From: JANRKG01 sp033763635 | GTDB lineage: Bacteria; Cyanobacteriota; Cyanobacteriia; GCF-001939115 | Assembly: GCA_033763635.1 (NCBI GenBank) | Contig: JANRKG010000388.1 | Span: 1-17,231 of the forward strand | DNA length: 17,231 nt | Reading direction: 5' to 3' | The notes under the pieces: generated by a model | Database searches by the model: none | Seen by the model: the letters and a program-made list of their open reading frames with translations, nothing else | What the model was told of the DNA's origin: nothing | In this document: in pieces, positions 6,950 to 14,039 of the stretch | How the letters are laid out: the number at the start of each line of letters is the position of its first letter | How positions within the stretch are numbered: the stretch's first letter is position 1 | Translations under genes and position numbers: made by a program

Positions 6950-7552
6950 ATGGCTTTCGAACTACCTCCTTTGCCCTATGACTATAAGGCGCTGGAGCCT
7001 TACATGTCTGCCCAAACGCTGGAGTTTCATCACGACAAGCACCATGCAGGGTATGTCAATAACCTGAACAACATGGTTAAGGATACGGAACTGGCAGATA
7101 AAACTCTGGAAGAGGTTGTTGTGGCAACCTTCAAAGATTCCGGTAAGGTAGGCATTTTTAACAATGCCGCTCAGATCTGGAACCACAACTTCTACTGGAA
7201 CAGCATGAAACCCAGTGGAGGGGGTGAGCCAACCGGAGCGATCGCTGAAAAAATTAATGCGGCTTTTGGCGGCTACGATAAATTCAAGGAAGCCTTTAAG
7301 AGCGCAGGGGTCACCCAGTTTGGTAGCGGTTGGGCATGGTTGGTGCTGGAAAATGGTGAACTGAAAATCACCAAAACCCTGAATGCGGAAAATCCCCTCG
7401 TCTACAACCAGGTGCCTCTACTCACGATGGATGTGTGGGAACACGCTTACTATCTAGACTACCAAAACCAGCGACCTGCCTTTGCCGATGCCTTCATCGC
7501 TAACCTGATCAATTGGGATTTTGTGAATGAAAACTTGGCGGCGGCGGCTTAA
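6950..7552 (+). CDS. sodB: Iron superoxide dismutase
   Basis: Disproportionates superoxide in the cytoplasm, protecting Fe-S enzymes and the photosynthetic apparatus. The 200-residue protein aligns without gaps to Fe-SOD landmarks. Metal ligands are His27 (E-F-H-H-D-K-H-H), His79 (W-N-H), Asp161 and His165 (D-V-W-E-H-A-Y-Y). The active-site glutamine is Gln75 in F-N-N-A-A-Q, which is the iron-type position; manganese enzymes carry it later in the chain. G-S-G-W-A-W is at 125-130. There is no signal peptide. Start ATG 6950 has AGGAG at 6938-6942 (7-nt spacing). A strong terminator follows at 7598, so it is a single-gene unit. Confidence 0.97.
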   Translation: MAFELPPLPYDYKALEPYMSAQTLEFHHDKHHAGYVNNLNNMVKDTELADKTLEEVVVATFKDSGKVGIFNNAAQIWNHNFYWNSMKPSGGGEPTGAIAEKINAAFGGYDKFKEAFKSAGVTQFGSGWAWLVLENGELKITKTLNAENPLVYNQVPLLTMDVWEHAYYLDYQNQRPAFADAFIANLINWDFVNENLAAAA

Positions 7553-7597
7553 CTGCCTCCGCTGTCTGCCTTTGTCTCCGTAACTTAGGAAACAACC

Positions 7598-7634
7598 AAA
7601 AAAGCAGTCAGATCATACCGCTGGCTGCTTTTTT
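7598..7634 (+). terminator. Intrinsic terminator after sodB
   Basis: A long stem pairs AAAAAAGCAGTCAG with CTGGCTGCTTTTTT (one G-U pair) around a 9-nt loop, ending in six T residues at 7629-7634. The A-tract on the 5' side makes it potentially bidirectional. It lies 46 bp after the sodB stop and separates it from the DUF2839 gene. Confidence 0.9.
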
Positions 7635-7687
7635 GATAAAGCTTTTTAGTATGATCGAGGGAAGTTAAAGCATTCAATAGAAATACT

Positions 7688-7906
7688 ATGGGTGACGCAA
7701 AACGTCGAAAAGAGCTTTTGGGCGATCAATACGGAAAAGAAGAAAAAATTGCCCCCTGGATTCCAGTCACAAAAACCCAGGCCCAGCAATTCGTAAGCTG
7801 GAGCACTCGCGGGGCCTGGATTGGAATTGGTGCCCTGGTTGTCGCCTGGATTGCCATTCGCTTTATTGGTCCGGCATTGGGATGGTGGCAACTCAGTGAT
7901 GGCTAA
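7688..7906 (+). CDS. DUF2839 family small membrane protein
   Basis: A 72-residue protein of a family (DUF2839) found in cyanobacteria and plastid-bearing eukaryotes; function unknown. Its hallmark N-terminus M-G-D-A-K-R-R-K-E-L-L-G is followed by P-W-I-P-V-T-K-x-Q-A-Q-Q-F (about 23-35). A segment T-R-G-A-W-I-G-I-G-A-L-V and one transmembrane helix (about 43-61) come next, then G-P-A-L-G-W-W near the C-terminus. The positive N-terminus suggests a cytoplasmic-facing N-end. Start ATG 7688 matches the conserved family N-terminus. It is preceded by the sodB terminator and is convergent with a 50-residue membrane-protein gene 36 bp away. Confidence 0.85.
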   Translation: MGDAKRRKELLGDQYGKEEKIAPWIPVTKTQAQQFVSWSTRGAWIGIGALVVAWIAIRFIGPALGWWQLSDG

Positions 7907-7942
7907 ATCCTGATCGCTGAATCGCCAAATCATGGGAGGGAG

Positions 7943-8095
7943 TTAACGCCCCCGGCTTTCTCGCTCCCGTCGCCGTCGATCACGCCATTCTGCGATCGTC
8001 AGGTAAGAAACCCCCCCCGTTACGACGATCAGCAGAACAAAGGCAGAGAGAACAAGAATATTCAGAAGAGAAATCTCAAACGGTGCAGTCTCCAC
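7943..8095 (-). CDS. Small single-pass membrane protein (50 aa), GTG start
   Basis: A short frame absent from standard length cut-offs. The N-terminus E-T-A-P-F-E-I-S is followed by a hydrophobic helix (about residues 9-26, L-L-N-I-L-V-L-S-A-F-V-L-L-I-V-V-T), then G-G-V-S-Y-L-T-I-A-E-W-R-D, and ends in a strongly basic tail (R-R-R-R-E-R-E-S-R-G-R). The clean amphiphilic layout and a preceding AGGGA sequence near the GTG (8093-8095) support a real gene; an in-frame TAG lies upstream and no ATG is available. It lies downstream of petN on the same strand. It contains a run of eight G residues, so a single-base error or slippage would truncate it. Function unknown; it may be a small thylakoid-complex subunit or assembly protein, but that is inference. 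Confidence 0.65.
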   Translation of the reverse strand: METAPFEISLLNILVLSAFVLLIVVTGGVSYLTIAEWRDRRRRERESRGR

Positions 8096-8164
8096 GGCTT
8101 CCCTGGCTAAATCTAGTCTCTAAATTTCAAGTGAATCTTAAGGAATATCAGAAAAAACTTTTCC

Positions 8165-8228
8165 GTAGAAAAGCAGATTAGTAGAAAAGCAGATTAACAG
8201 AAACACAAATCAAAGAAACACAAATTAA
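8165..8228. repeat. Two adjacent tandem duplications
   Basis: GTAGAAAAGCAGATTA occurs twice head-to-tail (8165-8180, 8181-8196). It is followed by AGAAACACAAATYAA twice (8199-8213, 8214-8228). The two unit types share an A-rich AGAAA core. They lie in the 208-bp gap between petN and the 50-residue membrane-protein gene, which otherwise holds only the petN 3' hairpin. This resembles the short tandemly repeated sequences of filamentous cyanobacteria but does not match a named one I can recall. Confidence 0.75.
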
Positions 8229-8246
8229 CCTGTTTCTGAAAATGCT

Positions 8247-8283
8247 AGACCTCCAGGGATTCTTGAAAAATCTTTGGAGGTCT
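8247..8283 (-). terminator. Terminator-like hairpin after petN
   Basis: A perfect 9-bp stem, AGACCTCCA (8247-8255) with TGGAGGTCT (8275-8283), encloses a 19-nt loop that can pair further (GATT/AATC). On the minus strand it is followed by AGCATTTT, a weak T tract. It begins 20 bp past the petN stop and probably ends or stabilises the petN transcript. Confidence 0.6.
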
Positions 8284-8303
8284 CATGCTTTTGTTGGTCC
8301 TGT

Positions 8304-8393
8304 TTAGAACCCGTTGCGGCCCCAAATAACCAGCGAGATAGAGAAAGTAAATACTACCAGCAAAGAAGCCCAGCCTAAAGTCAAAATATCCAT
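8304..8393 (-). CDS. petN: Cytochrome b6f complex subunit PetN (29 aa)
   Basis: PetN (subunit VIII) is a single-helix subunit of the thylakoid cytochrome b6f complex, needed for its assembly and stability. The 29-codon frame reads M-D-I-L-T-L-G-W, then a hydrophobic helix (A-S-L-L-V-V-F-T-F-S-I-S-L-V-I), and ends W-G-R-N-G-F. This is the PetN pattern from end to end, including the invariant L-G-W and W-G-R-N-G ends and the exact family length. ATG is at 8391-8393 and TAA at 8304-8306. It is hidden under a longer, unrelated frame on the same strand (8245-8433), which is spurious. Upstream sequence shows no strong Shine-Dalgarno. A hairpin follows at 8247-8283. Confidence 0.95.
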   Translation of the reverse strand: MDILTLGWASLLVVFTFSISLVIWGRNGF

Positions 8394-8468
8394 AACTGTC
8401 TGTCAAAGAATCCGTGTGTATCGTTGCCTTCACAAATTATGATACCGCTCTACGGCCTTCCGGAATAG

Positions 8469-8765
8469 CTACTGATAAGTCGCAATGACCCGCAGCACTG
8501 CTGGAATCTCTCCCTGCTCAAACGGAAACTCTAGAATCGTTTCTTGCAACCCCAAATAACCTGACTCACTAAAAGAGAGCAGCATCCGTTGAAGCGCGGG
8601 CCATACTTCTGCATCAAATTCCCAATCCCGATCGCGTTGGGCACGAACGGCGATCGACTTCAATGCCCAGAAGTAACTATTGCGAACCATTGAACCGTTC
8701 TTTTTATAAACTGGGACATCCTCTCGATTGAGGAATACCACCTCATCCTGAATACTCGCTCTCAT
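8469..8765 (-). CDS. Conserved hypothetical protein, 98 aa
   Basis: Not recognised with certainty. A soluble, mostly alpha-helical-looking 98-residue protein without signal peptide or membrane segment. Notable segments are the acidic/hydrophobic start (I-Q-D-E-V-V-F-L-N-R-E-D-V-P), W-A-L-K-S-I-A-V-R-A-Q-R-D-R-D-W-E (about 33-49), and a Leu/Phe-rich C-terminal half (L-Q-R-M-L-L-S-F-S-E-S-G-Y-L-G-L-Q). Codon use and absence of overlap with a better frame support it. Start ATG 8763-8765 follows a weak TAAGG. It is divergent from the S9 peptidase, with the palindrome TACTATATAGTA between them. No function is proposed. Confidence 0.65.
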   Translation of the reverse strand: MRASIQDEVVFLNREDVPVYKKNGSMVRNSYFWALKSIAVRAQRDRDWEFDAEVWPALQRMLLSFSESGYLGLQETILEFPFEQGEIPAVLRVIATYQ

Positions 8766-8798
8766 CCTTAGATTCTAATAAACGATTAGGTATTTTTG

Positions 8799-8810
8799 TA
8801 CTATATAGTA
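8799..8810. promoter_or_regulatory. Perfect palindrome TACTATATAGTA between divergent genes
   Basis: A 12-bp perfect inverted repeat, 34 bp upstream of the minus-strand 98-residue gene and 55 bp upstream of the plus-strand peptidase gene. Sequences resembling -10 boxes occur on both strands here (TATAGT on plus, TATACT on minus). It may be the core of overlapping divergent promoters or an operator. AT-richness makes chance occurrence possible. Confidence 0.35.
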
Positions 8811-8864
8811 TAACAAAATAGATTGAAAGCGTTATCCTGTTTGAGGTGTTATTAATCCTGTGCC

Positions 8865-10814
8865 ATGAGTAAACCATCCATCGCCCCCTACGGCTCCTGG
8901 AAAAGCCCTATCACTGCTGATTTGATTGTTGCGGGGACGATCGGCCTGGGGCAGATTGCCCTGGATGGAGCAGAGATTTATTGGTTGGAGTCCCGCCCGA
9001 CGGAAGGGGGGCGCAATGTGTTGGTGCGTCGCTCCAGTAATGGGGAAACTCAAGATGGGACTCCGCTACCGTTTAATGTTCGAACGCGGGTGCATGAGTA
9101 TGGCGGGGGCGCTTATCAAGTACACAACGGGGTAGTGTACTTCTCAAACTTTTCTGACCAGGGGGTTTATCAGCTATCACCGGGAACTGCTCCCTTACTG
9201 CTGACTGCCCCAGGCTTTCGCTATGCCGATGGCGTTGTAGATGATCGTCGGCAGCGATTCATCTGTGTGCGAGAGGACCATACCCAGAACCGCCCGGAAC
9301 CGACCAATACGATCGCCAGTCTTCCCACTCAACCAGATGCTCAGGCTGAAAATATTCTGGTATCAGGGAATGATTTTTATTCGTCGCCCCGTCTGAGTCC
9401 CGATGGGCAATGGCTGGCCTGGATTACCTGGAACCATCCCAACATGCCCTGGGATGGTACGGAACTCTGGGTTGCCAGTCTGACGGAGGAGGGGACGATC
9501 TCCCAGGCACAGAAAATTGCGGGGGGGTTGGACGAATCAATTGTTCAACCTCAATGGTCCCCAGATGGGCAATTGTATTTCGTGTCCGATCGGACGGGTT
9601 GGTGGAATCTATATCACTGGAATCCGGCTACTTCTGAGGGGAACGGTGAAGTCTTGCTGGCAATGGCAGCCGAGTTTTCGGAACCCCACTGGATCTTTGG
9701 CATGTCCACCTATGGTTTTGCATCTGCAACTGAAATCATTTGTACTTACTATCAAAACGGTTTCCAGGTATTGGCTCGTTTCGATACCCAAACCTGTCAG
9801 CTACACTCTTTTGATCTCCCCTACACGAGTCTTGGCGGTGTGCAGGTTGGCAGTGATCAGGTTGTTTTTATTGGGGCTTCTCCTACAGTTGCCGCCAGGG
9901 TGGTGCGGCTAGACCTGGCAACCGGGGAAAGCCAGGTGTTGCGCCAATCCAGTGATTTGGCGGTAGACCCGGCCTATCTATCTGTTCCTCAAGCGATCGA
10001 GTTTCCCACGGAAAACGGGCTGACGGCTTACGCTTTTTACTACCCGCCCCAAAATCAGGACCATACGGCTCCTTCAGGAGAATTGCCGCCGCTGCTGGTG
10101 AAAAGTCACGGGGGGCCAACGGCGGCAACTTCAACGGCCTTGAACCTGAAAATTCAGTATTGGACCAGCCGGGGCATTGCGGTGCTAGATGTGAACTATG
10201 GAGGAAGTACAGGATACGGGCGTGCCTACCGTCAGCGGCTTCAGGGACAGTGGGGTATTGTGGATGTGGATGACTGTGCGAATGGAGCCAAGGATTTAGT
10301 CAATCAGGGGCAAGTGGATGGCGATCGCCTCTTAATTGATGGAGGTAGTGCCGGAGGCTATACGACCCTCTGTGCCTTAACGTTCCGGGATACGTTTAAG
10401 GCCGGAGCGAGCTATTACGGAGTCAGTGATCTAGAAGCGCTGGCAAAGGACACCCACAAGTTTGAAGCCCGTTACCTGGATGGCTTGATTGGTCCCTACC
10501 CGGAACGGCAGGATCTTTACCAGGAACGCTCTCCTGTTCATGCAGCCGATCGCCTCTCCTGTCCGGTGATTTTCTTTCAAGGTTTGGAGGATCGGGTGGT
10601 GCCTCCTAACCAGGCAGAACGGATGGTTGAAGTGTTACGGGCGAAAGGATTGCCTGTCGCCTATGTTGCTTATGAGGGGGAACAGCATGGCTTCCGGCGG
10701 GCTGAAAATATTAAGCGCACGCTAGAAGGGGAACTTTATTTCTACTCGCGAGTCTTTGGCTTCAAATTAGCCGAGCCTGTTGAGCCTGTTGTGATTGAGA
10801 ATCTTGCTGAATGA
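8865..10814 (+). CDS. S9 family prolyl oligopeptidase-like peptidase
   Basis: A 649-residue serine peptidase of the dipeptidyl aminopeptidase/acylaminoacyl-peptidase type, expected to cleave short peptides in the cytoplasm. The N-terminal about 370 residues form a beta-propeller, visible as repeated S-P-D-G-Q-W-L-A-W and S-P-D-G-Q-L-Y-F-V-S-D units typical of WD40-like/TolB propellers. The C-terminal alpha/beta-hydrolase domain has the oxyanion region K-S-H-G-G-P, the nucleophile Ser495 in G-G-S-A-G-G-Y, Asp576 in G-L-E-D-R-V-V-P-P and His608 in G-E-Q-H-G-F. The triad is complete and spaced as in the family. There is no signal peptide. ATG 8865 is the first plausible start; no Shine-Dalgarno is seen. 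Exact substrate is unknown. Confidence 0.92.
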   Translation: MSKPSIAPYGSWKSPITADLIVAGTIGLGQIALDGAEIYWLESRPTEGGRNVLVRRSSNGETQDGTPLPFNVRTRVHEYGGGAYQVHNGVVYFSNFSDQGVYQLSPGTAPLLLTAPGFRYADGVVDDRRQRFICVREDHTQNRPEPTNTIASLPTQPDAQAENILVSGNDFYSSPRLSPDGQWLAWITWNHPNMPWDGTELWVASLTEEGTISQAQKIAGGLDESIVQPQWSPDGQLYFVSDRTGWWNLYHWNPATSEGNGEVLLAMAAEFSEPHWIFGMSTYGFASATEIICTYYQNGFQVLARFDTQTCQLHSFDLPYTSLGGVQVGSDQVVFIGASPTVAARVVRLDLATGESQVLRQSSDLAVDPAYLSVPQAIEFPTENGLTAYAFYYPPQNQDHTAPSGELPPLLVKSHGGPTAATSTALNLKIQYWTSRGIAVLDVNYGGSTGYGRAYRQRLQGQWGIVDVDDCANGAKDLVNQGQVDGDRLLIDGGSAGGYTTLCALTFRDTFKAGASYYGVSDLEALAKDTHKFEARYLDGLIGPYPERQDLYQERSPVHAADRLSCPVIFFQGLEDRVVPPNQAERMVEVLRAKGLPVAYVAYEGEQHGFRRAENIKRTLEGELYFYSRVFGFKLAEPVEPVVIENLAE

Positions 10815-10868
10815 CGAGCGATCGGCTTTCGTCTTGCTTCTCATCTTGCTGTTAGTGCTGTTAGGAAA

Positions 10869-10898
10869 AAACCGACTCTCACCGTTGAGAATCGGTTT
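10869..10898. terminator. Terminator-like hairpin after the S9 peptidase
   Basis: Stem of 7 + 5 bp with one internal mismatch (10869-10881 with 10886-10898) and a CCGT loop. The plus-strand tail is only TTTAG; the minus strand has six T residues, partly within the stem. It lies 55 bp after the peptidase stop and before the next plus-strand gene. It could work in either direction, weakly. Confidence 0.5.
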
Positions 10899-10927
10899 AG
10901 TGGTGTGTGAGGAGTGTTCGTACTTTT

Positions 10928-10933
10928 TATAAT
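10928..10933 (+). promoter_or_regulatory. TATAAT -10 element upstream of the pentapeptide-TPR gene
   Basis: A perfect TATAAT lies 60 bp upstream of the first possible start codon (10994). No good -35 sits 17 bp before it, so it would rely on an activator or on a sigma factor needing little -35 contact. A consensus -35 TTGACA occurs further down at 10965-10970 but lacks a matching -10 at normal spacing. Confidence 0.4.
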
Positions 10934-10993
10934 GCCGTGTAAATATGACAGCAGGGTGACAGGCTTGACACATTTTGGAATTTATGTGCTTAA

Positions 10994-11812
10994 ATGCAGT
11001 CAAAACTTTTATTCTCCGTCGTTATGAAACCCAATTCCCTGGTGCTGGTTGCTCTCACTGTTCCCCTCTGGTTCTCTACCACGGCCCACGCTGCTAGCCC
11101 GGATACCATTCGTACCCTGCTAACGACGAAGCGATGTCCGAAATGCGATTTAGTAGATGCGGGATTGGTATACGCACGATTGATTGGAGCCGATTTGCGA
11201 GGGGCCAATCTGGTACGGGCCAATCTCAGCCGCGCTGATCTGACGGGGGCCGATCTGAGTGGAGCCAATCTCAGTGGAGCGAGTCTCGTAGGCGCTAACC
11301 TGACGGGAGCGAATTTGACTGGGGCCAATTTGCTGGGGGCTGATCTGCGGGATACCTATCTGGCGGGAGCTAAGTTTGACGGTGCGACTCTACAAGCTAC
11401 GAATCTAAGGCGTACCGTTGGCTTACAGTCGGGTGTCGGGAGCTATGAGGATTTCTACCGCTGGGGCATGGAAGATTACCGGAGCGACAATGTTCCGGGG
11501 GCGATCGAGAATTACAATCAGGCATTGGGCCTCAATCCTAAGTTTGCGCCCGCTTACGTCGGACGGGCCGCCTCGCTCCTCAAGCAAGGCCGATCGGCTG
11601 AGGCCATTGCGGATGCTCAACTTGCTTCCCAACTCTTTAAAGAACAGGGAAATATGCAGAGCCACGAAACTTCAGAGCAATTTATTAAAGCTGTGATTGA
11701 AGCAGAGAAAATTGCGAAGGAGCGGCGCAATCAAGGCAGAGATGGGGGAGGAATTGGCGGTTTCTTCCAGTCTCTCGTTCCCTTTGTGTTGCAATTCCTG
11801 CCCTTGCTGTAA
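10994..11812 (+). CDS. Exported pentapeptide-repeat and TPR protein
   Basis: A 272-residue protein with three parts. First is a signal peptide ending T-T-A-H-A before A-S-P-D-T. Next is a block of A(D/N)LxG-type pentapeptide repeats (about residues 50-140), which fold as a right-handed quadrilateral beta-helix, preceded by a C-P-K-C motif common at the start of such cyanobacterial domains. Last is a TPR-like helical pair (A-I-E-N-Y-N-Q-A-L-G-L-N-P-K-F-A-P-A-Y, about 171-189, then a partner helix). A hydrophobic C-terminus (F-V-L-Q-F-L-P-L-L) could bind a membrane. Expected location is periplasm or thylakoid lumen; function unknown, probably protein-protein interaction. ATG 10994 is reported; ATG 11024 (M-K-P-N-S-L) gives a more compact signal peptide and is equally possible. 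Confidence 0.85.
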   Translation: MQSKLLFSVVMKPNSLVLVALTVPLWFSTTAHAASPDTIRTLLTTKRCPKCDLVDAGLVYARLIGADLRGANLVRANLSRADLTGADLSGANLSGASLVGANLTGANLTGANLLGADLRDTYLAGAKFDGATLQATNLRRTVGLQSGVGSYEDFYRWGMEDYRSDNVPGAIENYNQALGLNPKFAPAYVGRAASLLKQGRSAEAIADAQLASQLFKEQGNMQSHETSEQFIKAVIEAEKIAKERRNQGRDGGGIGGFFQSLVPFVLQFLPLL

Positions 11813-11879
11813 AGTGATGACAAAATCAATGGGAAGTTGAACGCTTCTATTGAGCCATAGTAACGACAGGAGAAACGGA

Positions 11880-12452
11880 ATGAGCAGGATGATAGGTCTG
11901 TCTCTGGGAGGGCTGATTTTGACCCTCCCGACTTTGTTCAGTCTGCCCCCTTCAGCATCGTCCCAAACAGAAGCCCCTCCTCTATTTGGGACGATCGCGC
12001 CCCGTCGAGAAGTCATCTTTTACCCCAGTGCCAGTTCCTCTCTGACCATTCCAGATGCCAACAGTCCTGCCACAGTTACCCTAAGTCTGGTTCGGGTGCC
12101 GGAGGGATTGAACTTGCAGGTAAATTCTGCCTCTCTTCCTGCCGATCGGTGTGCCTTGGTTAGTCTTCAGGTGCCCAGTAGTATTACCGTTGATAACAGA
12201 ACTTACGAAGTTCCTGCGGCTCCCGTGAGTCTGGTTCCCCTGACGACCCGGCCTGGTTTTTGTGGTGCCATTAGCACGTACCGTAAAACCTATGTTTCCC
12301 AGGCGCAACCTGGGTACAGTGTTCTCTATCGACTGACCCCTTCTTCTCCTGCTGGAATCACGAAGAACCTTGACTTCCCAGCCATTGATAGTGGCAAGGT
12401 TCGTTTGCCGTTTACGGTAGAAGTTTTTTTTGTCCCTGTTCGAGATCAGTAG
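11880..12452 (+). CDS. Secreted protein of unknown function, 190 aa
   Basis: Not assignable to a known family from sequence. Residues 1-29 form a signal peptide (basic start M-S-R, hydrophobic core, cleavage near S-A-S-S-Q). The mature part is beta-rich in appearance, with many S/T/V/P and alternating hydrophobics, and has two cysteines (in A-D-R-C-A-L and G-F-C-G-A) that could form a disulfide after export. There are no repeats or catalytic motifs. ATG 11880 is preferred over the upstream in-frame TTG at 11850, because AGGAG lies at 11868-11872 with 7-nt spacing. It follows the pentapeptide gene by 67 bp on the same strand, so the two exported proteins may be co-transcribed. It is convergent with the glycosyltransferase, 16 bp away. 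Confidence 0.75.
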   Translation: MSRMIGLSLGGLILTLPTLFSLPPSASSQTEAPPLFGTIAPRREVIFYPSASSSLTIPDANSPATVTLSLVRVPEGLNLQVNSASLPADRCALVSLQVPSSITVDNRTYEVPAAPVSLVPLTTRPGFCGAISTYRKTYVSQAQPGYSVLYRLTPSSPAGITKNLDFPAIDSGKVRLPFTVEVFFVPVRDQ

Positions 12453-12468
12453 AAAGCATCACCTGGAA

Positions 12469-13947
12469 TCACGGCTTCGTTGAGCTTAGAGGGGAAGAAC
12501 CAGAAGTCAGGGCGGCAGAGCGCTGAGGGAAAAACAAGGTTCGTCGTCCTTGTCTGGGGGTTACAACCCACTCGTTATTCCCATGTAGATAGTCATACAG
12601 GGCAACAACGGAAATAATATTTTTCAATAAAGTGTAGAAGAAGACGAGTAATCCATACTGAATAAAATAATGGATTGGATATCGGAGAAAGGCGATTTTC
12701 ATTGTCACCAGGGTTTGATAGACTCCGCTCACCAGGGTGACGGCAGTTCCGAAGAGGAGATACTCATTCGTGTAGGCAGGCACCCATCCCTGGTAGAGGA
12801 AGGAACTCAGACCGATGGGGAAGATTTGTAGGGAGATAATGGTAAAACTGGCGGTGGTCAATAAAATATAAGTCCAATAAGCTTTTTGCCAGAGGTTCAG
12901 CTTATTGGACCCTAAAACTCGCAGTTGATACCGCAAGCTGACCTCTAACCATCCCTGTGCCCACCGTTTGCGCTGATACCAGAAGGCCCGTAGATCTGTC
13001 GGAGCCAGTTCAGTGGCGATGATGCTGCGATCGTGCAGAATGCGATAGCCACTCAGGAGCGTTCGCATGGATGCATCAATATCCTCCGTTAGCATCCGGG
13101 GGTTAAAGCGAATTTGTTTCAGGACCGAGGTGCGCCAATAACCATTCGACCCGCCAAAAATGGAGGTGTCTGAGAGAAAAGACTTCGCTGCGTGGCTCAC
13201 ACCATAAAGAGACTCAAACTCGATCGCAATCATTTCCGTGAGCATGTTCTGGCTATGATTCCGAATCGTGTTGCGTCCCTGCACAACATCGTAGTCTTTC
13301 TCCAACCATCTCCAGGCCCGGACAAAACAATCGGGGCAAGGTTGGTGGTCTGCATCTAAAATGCAAGTGATGTCCCCTGTGACGACTTCGATCGCTGCGT
13401 TTAAATTTTCTGCTTTAGAACGGCTGTTTTCAACCCGCAAAAGTCTGAGGGCGGGGTAAAACTCGGCTAGTCGGCGCAGTTCATCTTCAATGGGAAGCTC
13501 GATCGGTGTGTTATAGGCCAGAATCAGTTCTAAACCCTGAGGCGGTTGTTGCACCTTGGTCAGAATGTGCAACAAGGTATCTAAAATAATTTCCTGTTCA
13601 TTGGGCAGATAGGCCACCACAATGAACGAGCATTTGGGTAAAGGACACTTGGGGGTAGGCCGCTTGGCCCCGCTCACCCCTAAGGCGGATTTGAAGGATT
13701 GTAGATAGCGGTCTGCTCGGCCCTGGATCATCTGCTTATCACGGATGGCAAACCGTAGAAACAAAGCGTTCGTACTCTCTACCACAATAATGAGGGAACT
13801 GAGGAGAAAAACTGTGGCGATCGCGATATGCCATTCAAGCAGATTTGATCCGGTCAACCGCAGACAATAGCAAAAAATTGTGGGAATTCCGATGAGGACG
13901 ATGTGAGTATAGATAAGTTTGTCGCGATCGGCCGACCATTTCTTCAC
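12469..13947 (-). CDS. Membrane-bound family 2 glycosyltransferase (processive type)
   Basis: A 492-residue inner-membrane glycosyltransferase of the cellulose-synthase-like GT2 group. Two N-terminal membrane helices (about 12-30 and 38-58) precede the GT-A domain. Its motifs are D-A-D (198-200, metal/nucleotide-sugar), T-E-D (287-289, catalytic base) and Q-R-K-R-W (325-329). The last is the Q-x-x-R-W motif of processive enzymes that extrude a polysaccharide. Three further helices follow (about 355-382, 396-420, 430-452). The product cannot be told from sequence, but a role in extracellular polysaccharide is likely. Start is GTG at 13945-13947 with GGAG at 13957-13960 on the minus strand; no ATG fits. 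No neighbouring polysaccharide genes are visible. Confidence 0.88.
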   Translation of the reverse strand: MKKWSADRDKLIYTHIVLIGIPTIFCYCLRLTGSNLLEWHIAIATVFLLSSLIIVVESTNALFLRFAIRDKQMIQGRADRYLQSFKSALGVSGAKRPTPKCPLPKCSFIVVAYLPNEQEIILDTLLHILTKVQQPPQGLELILAYNTPIELPIEDELRRLAEFYPALRLLRVENSRSKAENLNAAIEVVTGDITCILDADHQPCPDCFVRAWRWLEKDYDVVQGRNTIRNHSQNMLTEMIAIEFESLYGVSHAAKSFLSDTSIFGGSNGYWRTSVLKQIRFNPRMLTEDIDASMRTLLSGYRILHDRSIIATELAPTDLRAFWYQRKRWAQGWLEVSLRYQLRVLGSNKLNLWQKAYWTYILLTTASFTIISLQIFPIGLSSFLYQGWVPAYTNEYLLFGTAVTLVSGVYQTLVTMKIAFLRYPIHYFIQYGLLVFFYTLLKNIISVVALYDYLHGNNEWVVTPRQGRRTLFFPQRSAALTSGSSPLSSTKP

Positions 13948-13972
13948 TTGAGTCTTCTCCAGTTTTTTAGTT

Positions 13973-14039
13973 GTCTCTCCGGATGCTACAGAGGGGGACT
14001 TCTGGGTCCGGAAATCGATCCCAAAAAGAAACCAGAGAC
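13973..14039 (-). promoter_or_regulatory. Potential structured 5' leader of the glycosyltransferase mRNA
   Basis: On the minus strand, GTCTCT (14039-14034) can pair with AGAGAC (13978-13973). Nested inside, the two TCCGGA copies (14012-14007 and 13983-13978) can pair with each other, sharing one base with the outer stem. The structure ends 25 bp before the GTG start and just before the Shine-Dalgarno. It does not match a riboswitch class I can recognise. Confidence 0.35.

Noticed and set aside
7598..7634. Small RNA or repeat at the sodB 3' end
   Set aside because: A simple intrinsic terminator fully explains the structure, and its loop does not match the 12-nt repeat loop.
8245..8433. 62-residue minus-strand frame
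   Set aside because: It covers petN in another frame and its product has no family resemblance, whereas the petN frame matches the known subunit throughout.
12474..12490. CGGCTTCGTTGAG resembling the repeat loop
   Set aside because: It lacks the closing complementary stem and lies in the glycosyltransferase coding end, so it is not counted as a repeat copy.
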